A DNA stretch of 64,000 nucleotides from Castellaniella defragrans. GTDB taxonomy: Bacteria > Pseudomonadota > Gammaproteobacteria > Burkholderiales > Burkholderiaceae_B. The stretch is from contig NZ_JACHIB010000010.1 of assembly GCF_014203015.1 (NCBI RefSeq), positions 98,476 through 162,475 on the forward strand, in the 5' to 3' direction. The translations under genes and the position numbers were made by a program. A model generated the notes under the pieces. It made no database searches. It was given only the letters and a program-made list of their open reading frames with translations, and had not been told where the DNA came from. Positions 23,461-32,813 of this stretch are shown one piece after another; positions within the stretch are counted from its first letter, which is position 1, and the number at the start of each line of letters is the position of its first letter.

Positions 23461-25154
23461 CGCACGAGCTCCGGCGCGGCCGCGTCCTCCACGATCCGGC
23501 CGTCGGCCAGATGGACGACCCGGTCGGCCACATGGAAATACCGGTCGTCGTGCGAAATGACGACGAGCGTACGGCCGCTGCGCTTGAGTTCGGGCAGGAT
23601 CTCCGTGTAGAACACCTGGCGGAAGGCCGGATCCTGGTCCGCCGCCCATTCATCGAACACCAGGATGGGGCGCTTGTCCAGATAGGCATGCACCAGCGCC
23701 AGGCGCTTGCGCTGGCCCGTGGAAAGGTCCAGGGTCGAAAACCGCCCCGCTTTCAAGGACACCTTGTGGCCCAGCTCCAGGCGGTCCAGGTAGGCGGCAG
23801 CCTCGGCTTCCCGGCCCGGGCGCACGACCACGTCGTCGAACAGGTAATAATCGGAAAACACGGTGCCGAACAACTGCCGGTAATCATCCCGGTTGCCGGC
23901 CACCACGGGCTCGCCATCCATCAGGATCACCCCCTCCTGAGGGTCGTACAGGCCCAGCAGCAGCTTGATCAGCGTCGTCTTGCCGCTGCCGTTGTCGCCG
24001 ACCAGAAACAGCATCTCTCCCGCACGGATCCGGAGATCGATGGGCCCCAGTGTGAACCGGCTGGCGCCCGGGCCTGCGGGATACGAATAGGCGACCCGCC
24101 GCATGTCAATCGACCGGGGAGCGCGGATTTCCCGGTTCTCCGTTCCCTGCCTGGACAGCCCCGACTCCGGACTGGAGAAGCGCAGCGAAAGCTCCGCCAC
24201 CCGCCGCATCGCCACCTGGGCCTGCCCGAGCAGCGGCAAGGCGCCGATCAGCTGCGCCAGCGGCCCTTTCACATAGAGCAGCACGATCACGAAGCCCGAC
24301 AGGGCCGGCGCGTCCACCGGCAGCCGGCCCTGCAGATGCAGCACCAGCCCGATGACCGCGAAGAACAGCACCGAACCGAACGCATTGGCGGACATGAAGA
24401 CGCGCATGGCGCGCACCCGCAGGCTGCGGATCCGCTCGATCGTGACCATCAGCTGCGCGTCGCGCACGTGCCGGCGCCGCCGGCGGTCGATCCGCAGCTC
24501 TTTCGCCCCTTCGGTGATGGCGCGGTACTGCCCCTGCAGTTCGTCCTGGGCCTGCCGCGCGGCCTCGAAGCCGCGCCGCCCGAGCCGCCGGGCAAACGCG
24601 TGCGCCCAGCTGCCCAGCGCGATGGCGACGGCCACGATCAGGCACAGCGGCGGCGACAGCAGCGCCAGATAGGCAAAACAGCCCAGCGTGACGGCCGCGG
24701 CGATCGCCAGGCTGGAGAAACCGAATGTGAAGGTGCTGATCGTATCGATGTCCTGGTTCAGCACCGTCGTGATCCGATGCGCGCGGAAACGTTCGATCTC
24801 CGCGATGGGCGCCGACAGGATCCTCTGCGACAGGTCCGCGCGCAAACCCGCCACCACGTTCTGGCCCACGAGGCCGTTGCCCAGATCGGAGGCGATTTCT
24901 CCCGCGACGATCAGGACGCACAGCGCCGCGAACGACAGCAGGAGGTCCGCCGGCATTCCATCCGCCCGCACGCCCTCCGCCGCATGCAGCGCCCTGTTCA
25001 CGGTCGCCAGCAGCCATGCGGTAGACAGCCCGCTCAACGCGCCCATGATCGTCGCGAACACCGCGACCTTCCAGAACGGGCGCAGCAGCCGCACGATCTC
25101 CCTGAGCAGCGATCGCTGCGATGGCGCGGGCGCCTCCGGCTCAAGCACAGTCAT
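23457..25154 (-). CDS. Cyclic-peptide/siderophore export ABC transporter, fused permease and ATPase (PvdE/SyrD/OrbE type)
   Basis: A 565-residue half transporter: six-helix membrane domain (about 1-320), then an ATPase with Walker A VGDNGSGKTT, the family-specific signature LSTGQRKRLALVHA, and Walker B ILVFDEWAADQDP. In pyoverdine and ornibactin systems such proteins export a siderophore or its precursor. It overlaps fhuB by 14 bp upstream and fhuC by 4 bp downstream, so it is embedded in the uptake operon. The order receptor, binding protein, permease, exporter, ATPase resembles the ornibactin transport block, yet no synthesis gene lies in the window. Confidence 0.88.
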   Translation of the reverse strand: MTVLEPEAPAPSQRSLLREIVRLLRPFWKVAVFATIMGALSGLSTAWLLATVNRALHAAEGVRADGMPADLLLSFAALCVLIVAGEIASDLGNGLVGQNVVAGLRADLSQRILSAPIAEIERFRAHRITTVLNQDIDTISTFTFGFSSLAIAAAVTLGCFAYLALLSPPLCLIVAVAIALGSWAHAFARRLGRRGFEAARQAQDELQGQYRAITEGAKELRIDRRRRRHVRDAQLMVTIERIRSLRVRAMRVFMSANAFGSVLFFAVIGLVLHLQGRLPVDAPALSGFVIVLLYVKGPLAQLIGALPLLGQAQVAMRRVAELSLRFSSPESGLSRQGTENREIRAPRSIDMRRVAYSYPAGPGASRFTLGPIDLRIRAGEMLFLVGDNGSGKTTLIKLLLGLYDPQEGVILMDGEPVVAGNRDDYRQLFGTVFSDYYLFDDVVVRPGREAEAAAYLDRLELGHKVSLKAGRFSTLDLSTGQRKRLALVHAYLDKRPILVFDEWAADQDPAFRQVFYTEILPELKRSGRTLVVISHDDRYFHVADRVVHLADGRIVEDAAAPELVR

Positions 25155-27150
25155 TTCTTCTCCATAACAGCCACAGGAAAAAGGGTCCGCCGATCATCAT
25201 GGCGACCAGGCCGGCCGGCACCTGCCAGGGAAACGCCGCGACCCGCCCGACCCAATCGGCCAGAATCATCAGCGCCGCCCCCGCAAGGGCCGATCCGGCC
25301 AGGTCCAGGCCCGGCCGCCGCAGCCCCAGGCCCCGGACCAGGTGCGGTGCCAGCAGGCCCGCGAAGGTCAGCGGGCCGACCAGCATCGTGGCGCCCGCGG
25401 TCGCCACGGCGACGATCATCAGGAAATACGAGCGTGCCGCAGCGACGCGCACGCCCAGGGACCGCGCGGACGGCTCCGCCAGCGGCAGGATAGCCAGCCA
25501 ACGCCGCGCCGCCACCGCCGGGAACAGGCTTGCCGCCAGCAGAAACACTCCCGGCCAGACCGCGGCCATCGTCGCATGGTAGGTGGACCCCGACATCCAG
25601 GTCAGCAGCATGAAGGCGCGCGGATCGCCGCTGGAGAGCAGGTAGGCGGCGCAGGCGGTGAACAGCGTGGACAGCGCGACACCCGCCAGCAGCAGCCGCT
25701 GCGGCGCGAAGCCGGAGTGCCAGTTCAGCGCCAGGATGGCGATCAGGCTGATCAGCGCGCCCAGGCCGGACGCGGCCAGCAGGCCCGCCGGATGCAGCGA
25801 ATTCGCCAGGAGCAGCATCCCGACGACTCCCAGCGAGGCGCCCGTGGACACCCCCAGCACTTCGGGGCTGGCCAGGGCATTGCCCGTGAGCCGCTGCAGG
25901 AGGGAGCCCGCCATGGACAGCAGCGCGCCGGCGACGCCCGCCGCCATCACGCGCGGCAGCCGCCAGTCCCGCGCCACCGGCCATCCGTCCCCCCACGCCC
26001 AGGCCCAGCCCTGCGGCGTGCGGCCCAGCAGCAGGGCGACCGCCGCGCACGCGAGGCACGCCAGGGCGAACAGCGCCACCAGCCGGCGGGAAGCCGGCCG
26101 GTGGCGCAGGACCACGGAACCTTCCGAGGCGGGACGATCCGCCGAAACGATCCGCCGCCTGAGCAACAACCAGAGCAACAGCGGCGCCCCCACCAGGGCG
26201 CAGGCGCTGCCGGTGGGCACCTGGCCGGCGGCAGGTCCCGCCAGCTGCACGGCCTGATCGGCGGCCCATAGCAGCAAGGCGCCGATCAAGGGAGCAGCCG
26301 CCAGGTTCTGGCCGAAGGTGCGGGCTCCCAGCATGCGGCCCAGGTTCGGCGCCATCAGGCCGATGAAACCGAGCACGCCGGCGCCGGCCACGGTGACCGC
26401 GCTCAGGACCACCCCCAGGGCCATGGCGGCGAATCTCGTCGCCGGCACGCGCACCCCGAGCGACATGGCTCGCGCGTCGTCCAGCGATAGCATGGTCAGC
26501 GGGCGCCGCAGCGACACGACGCAGACCGCCAGGACGGCGAGCTGCGGGGCCAGGCGCCGGACGCCCTGCCAGCCATTCTGCACGAGCGATCCGGATTGCC
26601 AGATGAAAAGGCCGCTGAGCGATTCATGGTGGATCAGGGCAAGCACCGCGCCGGCCGCGCCGCACAGCGGCGAGACGATCAATCCGGCCAGGATCACGTG
26701 GATGACGGAGAACCGCGAACGCCAGGCCACGATCATGACCAGGGCGCATGCGGCGGCGCCCCCGGCCAGGGCCACGGCCTCCATCCCCCACGCCAGCAGC
26801 CCCGGCGCGTAGAGGACGGCGGCCGCCAGCGCCAGATACGCGCCGGAGGAAACGCCGATCATGGCCGGATCGGCCAGCGGATTGCGCAATGCCTGCTGGA
26901 ACAGCACGCCCGCCAGGCCCAGCGCGGCGCCCAGCAGCCAGCCGATCACCAGGCGCGGCAAGGCCGCCTGGCCGAAGATCAGGCCGCTGACCGGGTCGGG
27001 CGGACGGCCCGCCAGAATGGATGGCCAGGACGACGCGGGCGCGGTCAGGGACAAGGTATGCGCGCTGAGCAGCAGCAAGGCGACCCCCAGCGCCGCCAGG
27101 GCCGTCCAGCGGACCGCGGGCCGGGTCGTCGACCAGGAAGACGGCGCCAT
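25141..27150 (-). CDS. fhuB: Fe(3+)-hydroxamate ABC importer, fused double permease
   Basis: Inner-membrane permease for ferric hydroxamate siderophores. 669 residues made of two homologous halves, each with about ten helices (roughly 1-330 and 340-669). Each half carries the FecCD-type signature: LLGAALGLAGVLFQQALRNP in the first and GALLSMAGSLLQRLTGNALA in the second, and each has a GVSTGA/GVSSGA motif. ATG at 27150 follows the binding-protein stop by 4 bp; the gene ends overlapping the exporter start. Confidence 0.94.
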   Translation of the reverse strand: MAPSSWSTTRPAVRWTALAALGVALLLLSAHTLSLTAPASSWPSILAGRPPDPVSGLIFGQAALPRLVIGWLLGAALGLAGVLFQQALRNPLADPAMIGVSSGAYLALAAAVLYAPGLLAWGMEAVALAGGAAACALVMIVAWRSRFSVIHVILAGLIVSPLCGAAGAVLALIHHESLSGLFIWQSGSLVQNGWQGVRRLAPQLAVLAVCVVSLRRPLTMLSLDDARAMSLGVRVPATRFAAMALGVVLSAVTVAGAGVLGFIGLMAPNLGRMLGARTFGQNLAAAPLIGALLLWAADQAVQLAGPAAGQVPTGSACALVGAPLLLWLLLRRRIVSADRPASEGSVVLRHRPASRRLVALFALACLACAAVALLLGRTPQGWAWAWGDGWPVARDWRLPRVMAAGVAGALLSMAGSLLQRLTGNALASPEVLGVSTGASLGVVGMLLLANSLHPAGLLAASGLGALISLIAILALNWHSGFAPQRLLLAGVALSTLFTACAAYLLSSGDPRAFMLLTWMSGSTYHATMAAVWPGVFLLAASLFPAVAARRWLAILPLAEPSARSLGVRVAAARSYFLMIVAVATAGATMLVGPLTFAGLLAPHLVRGLGLRRPGLDLAGSALAGAALMILADWVGRVAAFPWQVPAGLVAMMIGGPFFLWLLWRRNDCA

Positions 27151-27154
27151 GATC

Positions 27155-28132
27155 TCAGCCCGCGATGCCGCGCACGGCGTCGGCCAGGATGCGCGCGCAG
27201 CGCAAGGCCGATGGGATCCCGCCAAGCGGATAGAAGGCGGGAACGGCCGCGACCCGGCCAGCCGCCACCGCAGGCAGGCCCCGCCACAAGGTGCTGGCGC
27301 GCAGGTTCGCCTCGGCACGCCGGGTCCGGTCGCCCTGGTCCAGGTACAGGATGGCCGCCTCCGCGTCCGCAGCGAAGCGGGCGATTTCCACCAAGCTGTT
27401 GCCATAGAAGGACGTGGGCCCGCTCCAGGCGTTGCGCAGGCCGATCCGGTCCATGACCGCGTCCACCCAGCTCCCCTTGCCGTACACGAAGGCCTGTGAG
27501 CCGCGCTCATCCAGCACGGCGACATAGACCGGACGGCGCGGCCGCGCCGATACGGCCCGGCGCAGCCCGGCCAGAGCCTCGTCGAATCCGGCCAGCCGCT
27601 GCCTTGCTCCCTGCGCCTGCTCCGCCAGCCCGCCGGCCTGCAGCAGCAGTTCCCGGATCCTCGACCAGGGATCCCTGCGCTCATCGAAAACCACGGCCAA
27701 GTCCACCGGCGCGATCAGGGAAAACTGCGCCCGCATGCCCGCCTGCCAACTGGAAAGAAGGATCCGGTCCGGCCGGACCGCCGCCAGCAATTCCAGATTG
27801 GGCTCGTTGCGCATGCCCAGGTCGATCGTGGTGGCGGGCAGCGCGGGCTCCGGCAGCCAGCGGCGGTATGTGACCAGGTCCGGCACGGCGACCGGCATGC
27901 ATCCAAGCCAGGCCAGGCTTTCCGCGGCGGCCCAGTCGATGCACGCCACCCTGGGAGCGGATCCGGCCATGGCCCGGTCCGGCACGCACGCGAGCAGCCC
28001 CTGCAGCGCCGCCAGCAGGCAGAAGCGCCGGCGTGCGCCCGGCAAGGGGAGCTGCGCCGGCAGGGGCGGCACCCCCGGCCCGGCCCGGCCGGATGCGGCT
28101 GCGCATCCGGCGTGCGCATGCGGCTGCGCCAT
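27155..28132 (-). CDS. fhuD: Periplasmic iron-hydroxamate binding protein
   Basis: Delivers ferric siderophore to FhuB. 325 residues from ATG at 28132, whose first base is the last base of the receptor stop (TGATG), indicating coupling. A class III binding-protein fold follows a hydrophobic segment beginning GARRRFCLLAALQGLL, a possible twin-arginine signal like that of E. coli FhuD; with this start it lies about 33 residues in, so a later TTG start near it is possible. Later motifs: RIGLRNAWSG and GIPSALRCARIL. Confidence 0.88.
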   Translation of the reverse strand: MAQPHAHAGCAAASGRAGPGVPPLPAQLPLPGARRRFCLLAALQGLLACVPDRAMAGSAPRVACIDWAAAESLAWLGCMPVAVPDLVTYRRWLPEPALPATTIDLGMRNEPNLELLAAVRPDRILLSSWQAGMRAQFSLIAPVDLAVVFDERRDPWSRIRELLLQAGGLAEQAQGARQRLAGFDEALAGLRRAVSARPRRPVYVAVLDERGSQAFVYGKGSWVDAVMDRIGLRNAWSGPTSFYGNSLVEIARFAADAEAAILYLDQGDRTRRAEANLRASTLWRGLPAVAAGRVAAVPAFYPLGGIPSALRCARILADAVRGIAG

Positions 28133-30333
28133 CAATAGCTCATCGTCGCAGACAGCAGGTAGGTGCGCGGATTGCCGCGCGCCAATCCGTAGCTGGCCGA
28201 GGCAGCCGCCCAATAATCCCGGTCGAACAGGTTTTCCACACCGGCCCGCAACGTCACGTCATGGCCGGCGACACGCGTCCTGTAGCGCGCACCGACATCG
28301 ATCCGGTCCCAGCTCGGAATCGACTGCGTATTGGCGGCGTTGTAATACTGGGACGCGGTATGGATGTAGCGGGTCGATACGGTCAGACCCGGAACATGCG
28401 GCACATCCCACTCGGCGCCCAGGTTGAGCTGGACATCGGGCACGCCCACCGCTTTGTTGCCATCGGCGGCGCCGCCCTGGGTCTTGACGAGCCGCCCGTC
28501 CATGAACGCCACGCCTCCGAGCAGCCGCACGCCTTGCGCCACCCGCCCGAAGGCATTGATTTCCAGTCCGCGATTGCGCTGTTCGCCATCCAGCCCATAC
28601 ACCCGGGTGACGGGATCCATGATCCCGCTGGGCTGCCGGATCTCGAAATAGCTGATCGATCCGCCGAATCCGTCCAGGTCGACCTTCGCTCCGATCTCAT
28701 ACTGCTCGGACTTGACGGGCGCGAACATTTCCCCCGAGTTGGCGGCTTGGGTCGGCGCGGTGGGCCCCTGGCTCAGGCTCTGGACGTAATTGGCATAGAG
28801 CGAGAGCGAATCCAGGGGCTTGACGACCACCGCGAAGGCCGGCGTATAGGCACCCTCGTCATAGCGACTGGCCCGCGCGCCGCTGACCGCGTTGTAGTTC
28901 GACGTGGTCACGTCCTGATGGCGGATCCCCAGCGTGAGCGCCAGCCGGTCGTCGAACATCGACAAGGTATCGGCCAATGCCATGCTGCTGAGCACGCTAT
29001 GCGCCGTGCGCGGCGCCTCGTCGACGAAGCCGGCCAGGCTCGCGCCGGGCAGCGAGGGAGGATTGGCCAGATTGCCGGAATACGGCGAAGGCTGGGGCGT
29101 CTGCACCAGATTGCCCGATTCGATGTCCAGCGTGCTGACAGAAAGATTCAGCGTATGGCGCACCGGCCCCGTGACCACCCGGCCGGTCAGCCCGCCCAGG
29201 GCGGTCCAAGTATCCGAATAGTTCGGCTGGTAGTACTGCCTGGCCTGGTAGTCGCCCTGCCCGTTCTGCAGGTAGAGGAAGTTGTACAGCCCCAGGAAGC
29301 GGTTGCGCCGTCCGCCCGCCGTGAAATAGGCGGTCAGGTTCGGCATCAGATCGATTTCGCCATGCAGCATGCCGAATACGTCTTCCGACTTGGCGTAGTA
29401 CCAGGGCTGCCCGAAACTCCGCCTCCCCGAAGGAGCGTTCGGGATGTCGAAATCGCCGGTCTGCGTATAGATCGGGCGGCTGGGATCATCGACCCGGAAA
29501 TCCTGGTAGCCGACATCGGCCGACAGCCGCACGCGATCGCCGCGGTAATCCAGGCCCAGCGCCGCCGACCCGACGCGCTGGCTCTGGCCCTCGACAGCCG
29601 TGTCGCCACTCAGCCAGGAGCCGTTGAAGCGGATGCCCAGCTGGTGCTCCTCGCCCAGCCGGCGCCCCAGATCCACCGCCATGCCGAACTGGCCGCGCGA
29701 GGCATGGCTCGCCGTCACCTGGGCGATCGGTGCGTCGGTCGCCCGCTTGGTTACCAGATTGAGGGTTCCGCCCAGGGCGCCGAAAGGCGCCATCCCGTTG
29801 ATCATCGCGCTGGGGCCGCGCAGCACCTCCACCCGCTCGAACATTCCGAGGCTGTTGGTCAGCTGGGGCGGCACGATGCCATAGACGCCGTTTACGGCGA
29901 TATCCTGGCCCGACACGGCGAAACCGCGGACCGCGAACTGGCTGTTGTAGCTGCTGTCCGCCCACAAGGTCCGCACCGAGGCGTCGTTCTTCACGACGTC
30001 ATTCAGGCTGCGCGCCTGCTGGTCCTGCATGACCTGCGCGGTGTAGCTCGTGACGCTGAACGGAGTATCCATGAAATCGGCATTGCCCAGCATGCCCAGC
30101 GACGCCCCGCGCGCCACCTGGCCGCCCGCATAGGCCGCGGGGAGCTCGCCCCGCAGCGTCTGCCTGGCGCCATGAACGGTGATGCCGGGCAGGGTTTCGG
30201 GTTCGCCCGCCTGCTGCGCGGCGCCGGCCGCAGACGCGGCTTGCCCGGCGTGCGCGGCCGCCCCCCAGCACAGGGCGAGGGAAGCGGCCACCATCGAGAG
30301 CACCGGCAGGCGCGAGGCGGGAGGAGGATTCAT
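28132..30333 (-). CDS. TonB-dependent ferric siderophore receptor
   Basis: Outer-membrane gated barrel importing ferric siderophore using TonB energy. 733 residues: signal peptide of about 29 residues ending AAAHA, TonB-box region near PGITVHG, plug domain with VEVLRGPSAMINGM and GGTLNLVTKR, then the barrel ending LLSATMSY with a C-terminal aromatic residue. No N-terminal signalling extension, so it is not a sigma/anti-sigma type transducer. First gene of the operon, behind a Fur-box-like site at 30389-30403. The neighbouring fused FhuB implies a hydroxamate-type substrate; the exact siderophore is unknown. Confidence 0.94.
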   Translation of the reverse strand: MNPPPASRLPVLSMVAASLALCWGAAAHAGQAASAAGAAQQAGEPETLPGITVHGARQTLRGELPAAYAGGQVARGASLGMLGNADFMDTPFSVTSYTAQVMQDQQARSLNDVVKNDASVRTLWADSSYNSQFAVRGFAVSGQDIAVNGVYGIVPPQLTNSLGMFERVEVLRGPSAMINGMAPFGALGGTLNLVTKRATDAPIAQVTASHASRGQFGMAVDLGRRLGEEHQLGIRFNGSWLSGDTAVEGQSQRVGSAALGLDYRGDRVRLSADVGYQDFRVDDPSRPIYTQTGDFDIPNAPSGRRSFGQPWYYAKSEDVFGMLHGEIDLMPNLTAYFTAGGRRNRFLGLYNFLYLQNGQGDYQARQYYQPNYSDTWTALGGLTGRVVTGPVRHTLNLSVSTLDIESGNLVQTPQPSPYSGNLANPPSLPGASLAGFVDEAPRTAHSVLSSMALADTLSMFDDRLALTLGIRHQDVTTSNYNAVSGARASRYDEGAYTPAFAVVVKPLDSLSLYANYVQSLSQGPTAPTQAANSGEMFAPVKSEQYEIGAKVDLDGFGGSISYFEIRQPSGIMDPVTRVYGLDGEQRNRGLEINAFGRVAQGVRLLGGVAFMDGRLVKTQGGAADGNKAVGVPDVQLNLGAEWDVPHVPGLTVSTRYIHTASQYYNAANTQSIPSWDRIDVGARYRTRVAGHDVTLRAGVENLFDRDYWAAASASYGLARGNPRTYLLSATMSY

Positions 30334-30388
30334 GGGCGGGGCTCCAGTCGGATTTCAGGAAAAGGATGAGGAAGAAGAATCTCAAGAA

Positions 30389-30403
30389 TGAGAATTGTTA
30401 TTA
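30389..30403 (-). promoter_or_regulatory. Fur box candidate
   Basis: TGAGAATTGTTATTA matches the 7-1-7 Fur consensus TGATAATNATTATCA at 12 of 14 defined positions. It lies 56 bp upstream of the receptor start in the only AT-rich patch of the region, so iron-dependent repression of the siderophore operon is likely. Confidence 0.75.
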
Positions 30404-30432
30404 TTAGAAATCGCAATGCTCTCAGGCAGGTG

Positions 30433-30466
30433 GCCAAAAACATGTCCGGACACGTCATGTTTTGGC
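30433..30466. promoter_or_regulatory. Nested palindrome between siderophore operon and araC-type gene
   Basis: GCCAAAAACATG (30433-30444) and CATGTTTTGGC (30456-30466) form inverted arms with one extra A, and TGTCCGGACA (30443-30452) is a perfect palindrome inside. It lies 34 bp before the araC-type start and about 100 bp before the receptor start, a suitable operator position. The protein that binds it is not identifiable from sequence. Confidence 0.6.
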
Positions 30467-30500
30467 GTGATCAAGGATTATTTCCGGATAGGAATCCAAA

Positions 30501-31292
30501 ATGGACAAGATCTGGCGCCAGCGCTTTTCCAACGGCTATAAAAAGCAGGAACGCCCGGTCATGGCCATCCGGGCCGACTACGCGCACGGCAGCCGGCAGA
30601 TCTGGCACAGCCACGAACAAGGCCAGCTCGTGCATGCCACCAAGGGGCTGGTGCGGGTCCTGACACCGGAAGGCGCATGGACGGTCACGCCGCGCCAGGC
30701 GCTCTGGATCGCGCCCGGGGTGGATCATGAATTGCACATGATCGGCGAAGTGACCATGCGCGACCTGCGCATCGAACCGGACGCGGCCCCCTGGCTATGG
30801 ACGGCGTGCCGGCTGATCCGCGTCACCCCGCTCCTGCGCGAGCTGATCCTGGCGATGCTGGACGACCCCGCCCACTATGCGCCCGACAGCAACGCGGCGC
30901 TGATCGTCCCCCTGCTGCTGCGCAAGCTGCGCGAGGCCGACCTCATCGAACACGGCAAGCTGCCCCTGCCCCAGGACAAACGCCTGGTGAAGATCTGCGA
31001 GATCCTGATGTGCTCGCCGGCCAACAACGACACCATGACCCTGCTGTGCGACCGCGTGGGCACCAGCGTTCGCACGCTCAATCGCCTGTTCAGGAAGGAA
31101 ACCGGCCTGACCTTCGGGCAGTGGCGCACGCAGTTGCGGCTGACCGAGGCCGTGTGCCAGCTGTCGCTCGGATTTTCCGTCAACAGCGTGGCGCGCGACA
31201 TGGGCTATGCCAATGCCAACGCCTTCAGCGCGATGTTCCGCCGCACATTGGGCGAGCCGCCGCAACGGTACCTGAGATCCGTCACCCGCTAG
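30501..31292 (+). CDS. AraC family transcriptional regulator with cupin-like sensor domain
   Basis: 263 residues: N-terminal cupin-like domain (HSHEQGQLVHATKG to about residue 95) and a C-terminal double helix-turn-helix with VGTSVRTLNRLFRKETGLTF and the ARDMGYANANAFSAMFRR signature. Encoded divergently from the siderophore operon, so it may activate it, but its sensor resembles small-molecule AraC regulators rather than the AlcR/PchR siderophore class. The gene end is part of a small duplicated repeat. Ligand unknown. Confidence 0.88.
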   Translation: MDKIWRQRFSNGYKKQERPVMAIRADYAHGSRQIWHSHEQGQLVHATKGLVRVLTPEGAWTVTPRQALWIAPGVDHELHMIGEVTMRDLRIEPDAAPWLWTACRLIRVTPLLRELILAMLDDPAHYAPDSNAALIVPLLLRKLREADLIEHGKLPLPQDKRLVKICEILMCSPANNDTMTLLCDRVGTSVRTLNRLFRKETGLTFGQWRTQLRLTEAVCQLSLGFSVNSVARDMGYANANAFSAMFRRTLGEPPQRYLRSVTR

Positions 31293-31328
31293 CGCCGGCC
31301 TGGGATCCGTCCCTCCGCTAGCGCCGGC
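31276..31328. repeat. Direct repeat spanning the araC-type stop codon
   Basis: 31276-31299 (starting GATCCGTC, ending CTAGCGCCGGC) recurs with one inserted base and a mismatch at 31304-31328. The first copy contains the last codons and TAG stop of the regulator; the second lies in the 46-bp gap before the MocR gene end. A third, weaker copy may follow near 31335-31354. Confidence 0.65.
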
Positions 31329-31338
31329 GGCATTCGCG

Positions 31339-32688
31339 TCACGCAGCGCCGGCCCGGAACGCCCGCGCCAGCTCGGGCGAGAAATGGGCGGCGTTGATGC
31401 GGGTCATGGCGCGGTAATCGGCCGTCACGGCGAACGCCGGGCCCGGCAGCAGCAGGATGCCCTTTTTCTCCAGGCCCTCGATGAATCCGGCCAGGTCGGG
31501 CAGGTCCGGATGGCCGGCCCACAGGAACATGCCGCCGGCGGGCGCGACCTCGAAGCGCCAGCCCCGCTCGCGCAGCGCCTTCTGCGTCAGCTGCTGCTGC
31601 GTGGCGAGCCGCCGCTGGATGGCGCGCACGTGCCGCAGGTAGGTGCCGTCGGCCAGGATGGTGTGCACGAAGCGCTCGCAGAAGCCGGGCACCGCCACGC
31701 TCGTCAGCAGCTTCAGGCGGACGAGCGGCGCCACCAGGTCCTGCGGGCAGGCCAGGTAGCCGATCCGCAGCGAGGCCGAAAGAGACTTGGAAAAGCTGCC
31801 GATGTAGACGACGCGCTCCAGGCCGTCCAGTTCCGCGAAGGTCTGGCGGCCGCCGGGATGGAAGTCGCCGTACACGTCGTCCTCGACGATCAGGAAATCG
31901 TGCTCCACGGCGCGCCTGAGCACGCCGAAGGCCGCCTGGGGCGTCAGCCCCGCGCCGGTCGGATTATGGAAGGTGCTGTTGCAGAAGAAGGCGCGGACGC
32001 GGTGCCGTGCCAGGACCTCGTCCAGAAAGCCGAGGTCGGGGCCGTCCTGCCGGCGCGGCACGCCGACCGGCTCGCCGCCGCACAGCCGGATCAGCCGCAC
32101 CAGGTTGCCGTTGCACGGCTCGTCCACCAGCACCCGGTCCCCGGGCGACAGCAGGTGCCGCGCCACCAGGTCCAGCGCCTGCGTGGCCCCCAGGGTGGTG
32201 ATCATCTGCGCCGGCGCGGCATCCAGCCGCACCGCCTGGCGCAGATGCGCGGACAGCAGCTGGCGCAGCGGCACGTAGCCCTGGATGTCGCCGTATTCCA
32301 CCAGGCCGCTGCGGCCGAGCCGCGCGGTGCGGCGGATGGCGCGCGCCAGCAGGTCGGTGTCGCGCCAGGGCAGCGGCAGCCAGCCGCAGCCGAGCTTGAC
32401 GGCGCTGCCGGGCGGCGCCTGCAGCAGCCTGAAGAGCGGATCGTCCGGCAGGGCCGGCTCCACGGCGGGGGCCGCCGGCGCGGCCAGGGGGCCCTGGACC
32501 GCCACGAAATAGCCGCGGCCCTGCTGCGCCTCCAGCAGGCCGTCGCCCACCAGGCGGCCATAGGCGCTGACCACCGTGTGCAGGCTCGCCCGCCGCTGCG
32601 CCGCCATCGCCCGGATGGAAGGCAGCCGCTGGCCCCGTTCCCACCGGCCCGCCAGCAGGTCCGCCCGGATGTCGTCGTAGAAGCCCAT
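31339..32688 (-). CDS. MocR/PdxR-type regulator: GntR winged helix fused to an aminotransferase-like domain
   Basis: 449 residues: N-terminal GntR domain (LLAGRWERGQRLPSIRAMA), a variable linker rich in Ala/Pro, and a fold-type I aminotransferase domain binding pyridoxal phosphate, with the lysine in IGSFSKSLSASLRIGY. Proteins of this class sense PLP or an amino acid derivative and usually control a divergent neighbour; here that is the MFS gene 125 bp away. ATG at 32688 is chosen because it precedes the conserved FYDDIRADLLAG start of the winged helix. Confidence 0.9.
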   Translation of the reverse strand: MGFYDDIRADLLAGRWERGQRLPSIRAMAAQRRASLHTVVSAYGRLVGDGLLEAQQGRGYFVAVQGPLAAPAAPAVEPALPDDPLFRLLQAPPGSAVKLGCGWLPLPWRDTDLLARAIRRTARLGRSGLVEYGDIQGYVPLRQLLSAHLRQAVRLDAAPAQMITTLGATQALDLVARHLLSPGDRVLVDEPCNGNLVRLIRLCGGEPVGVPRRQDGPDLGFLDEVLARHRVRAFFCNSTFHNPTGAGLTPQAAFGVLRRAVEHDFLIVEDDVYGDFHPGGRQTFAELDGLERVVYIGSFSKSLSASLRIGYLACPQDLVAPLVRLKLLTSVAVPGFCERFVHTILADGTYLRHVRAIQRRLATQQQLTQKALRERGWRFEVAPAGGMFLWAGHPDLPDLAGFIEGLEKKGILLLPGPAFAVTADYRAMTRINAAHFSPELARAFRAGAA

Positions 32689-32700
32689 CACGGCCCGCCC

Positions 32701-32727
32701 AACTGTCAGGAAAAAACCCGAACAGTT
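32701..32727. promoter_or_regulatory. Inverted repeat in MocR-MFS divergent region
   Basis: AACTGT (32701-32706) and ACAGTT (32722-32727) are perfect inverted arms around an A-rich spacer. They lie 13 bp upstream of the mocR-type start and 86 bp from the MFS start, a plausible autoregulatory operator. Confidence 0.4.
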
Positions 32728-32813
32728 TACGGGAAAAGCGCACGGGTGTTTCCGGCGGGGCAGGCGCCGGATGACACAATGCGTTCCGACGACATGCAAC
32801 CGGACGCGACCCG

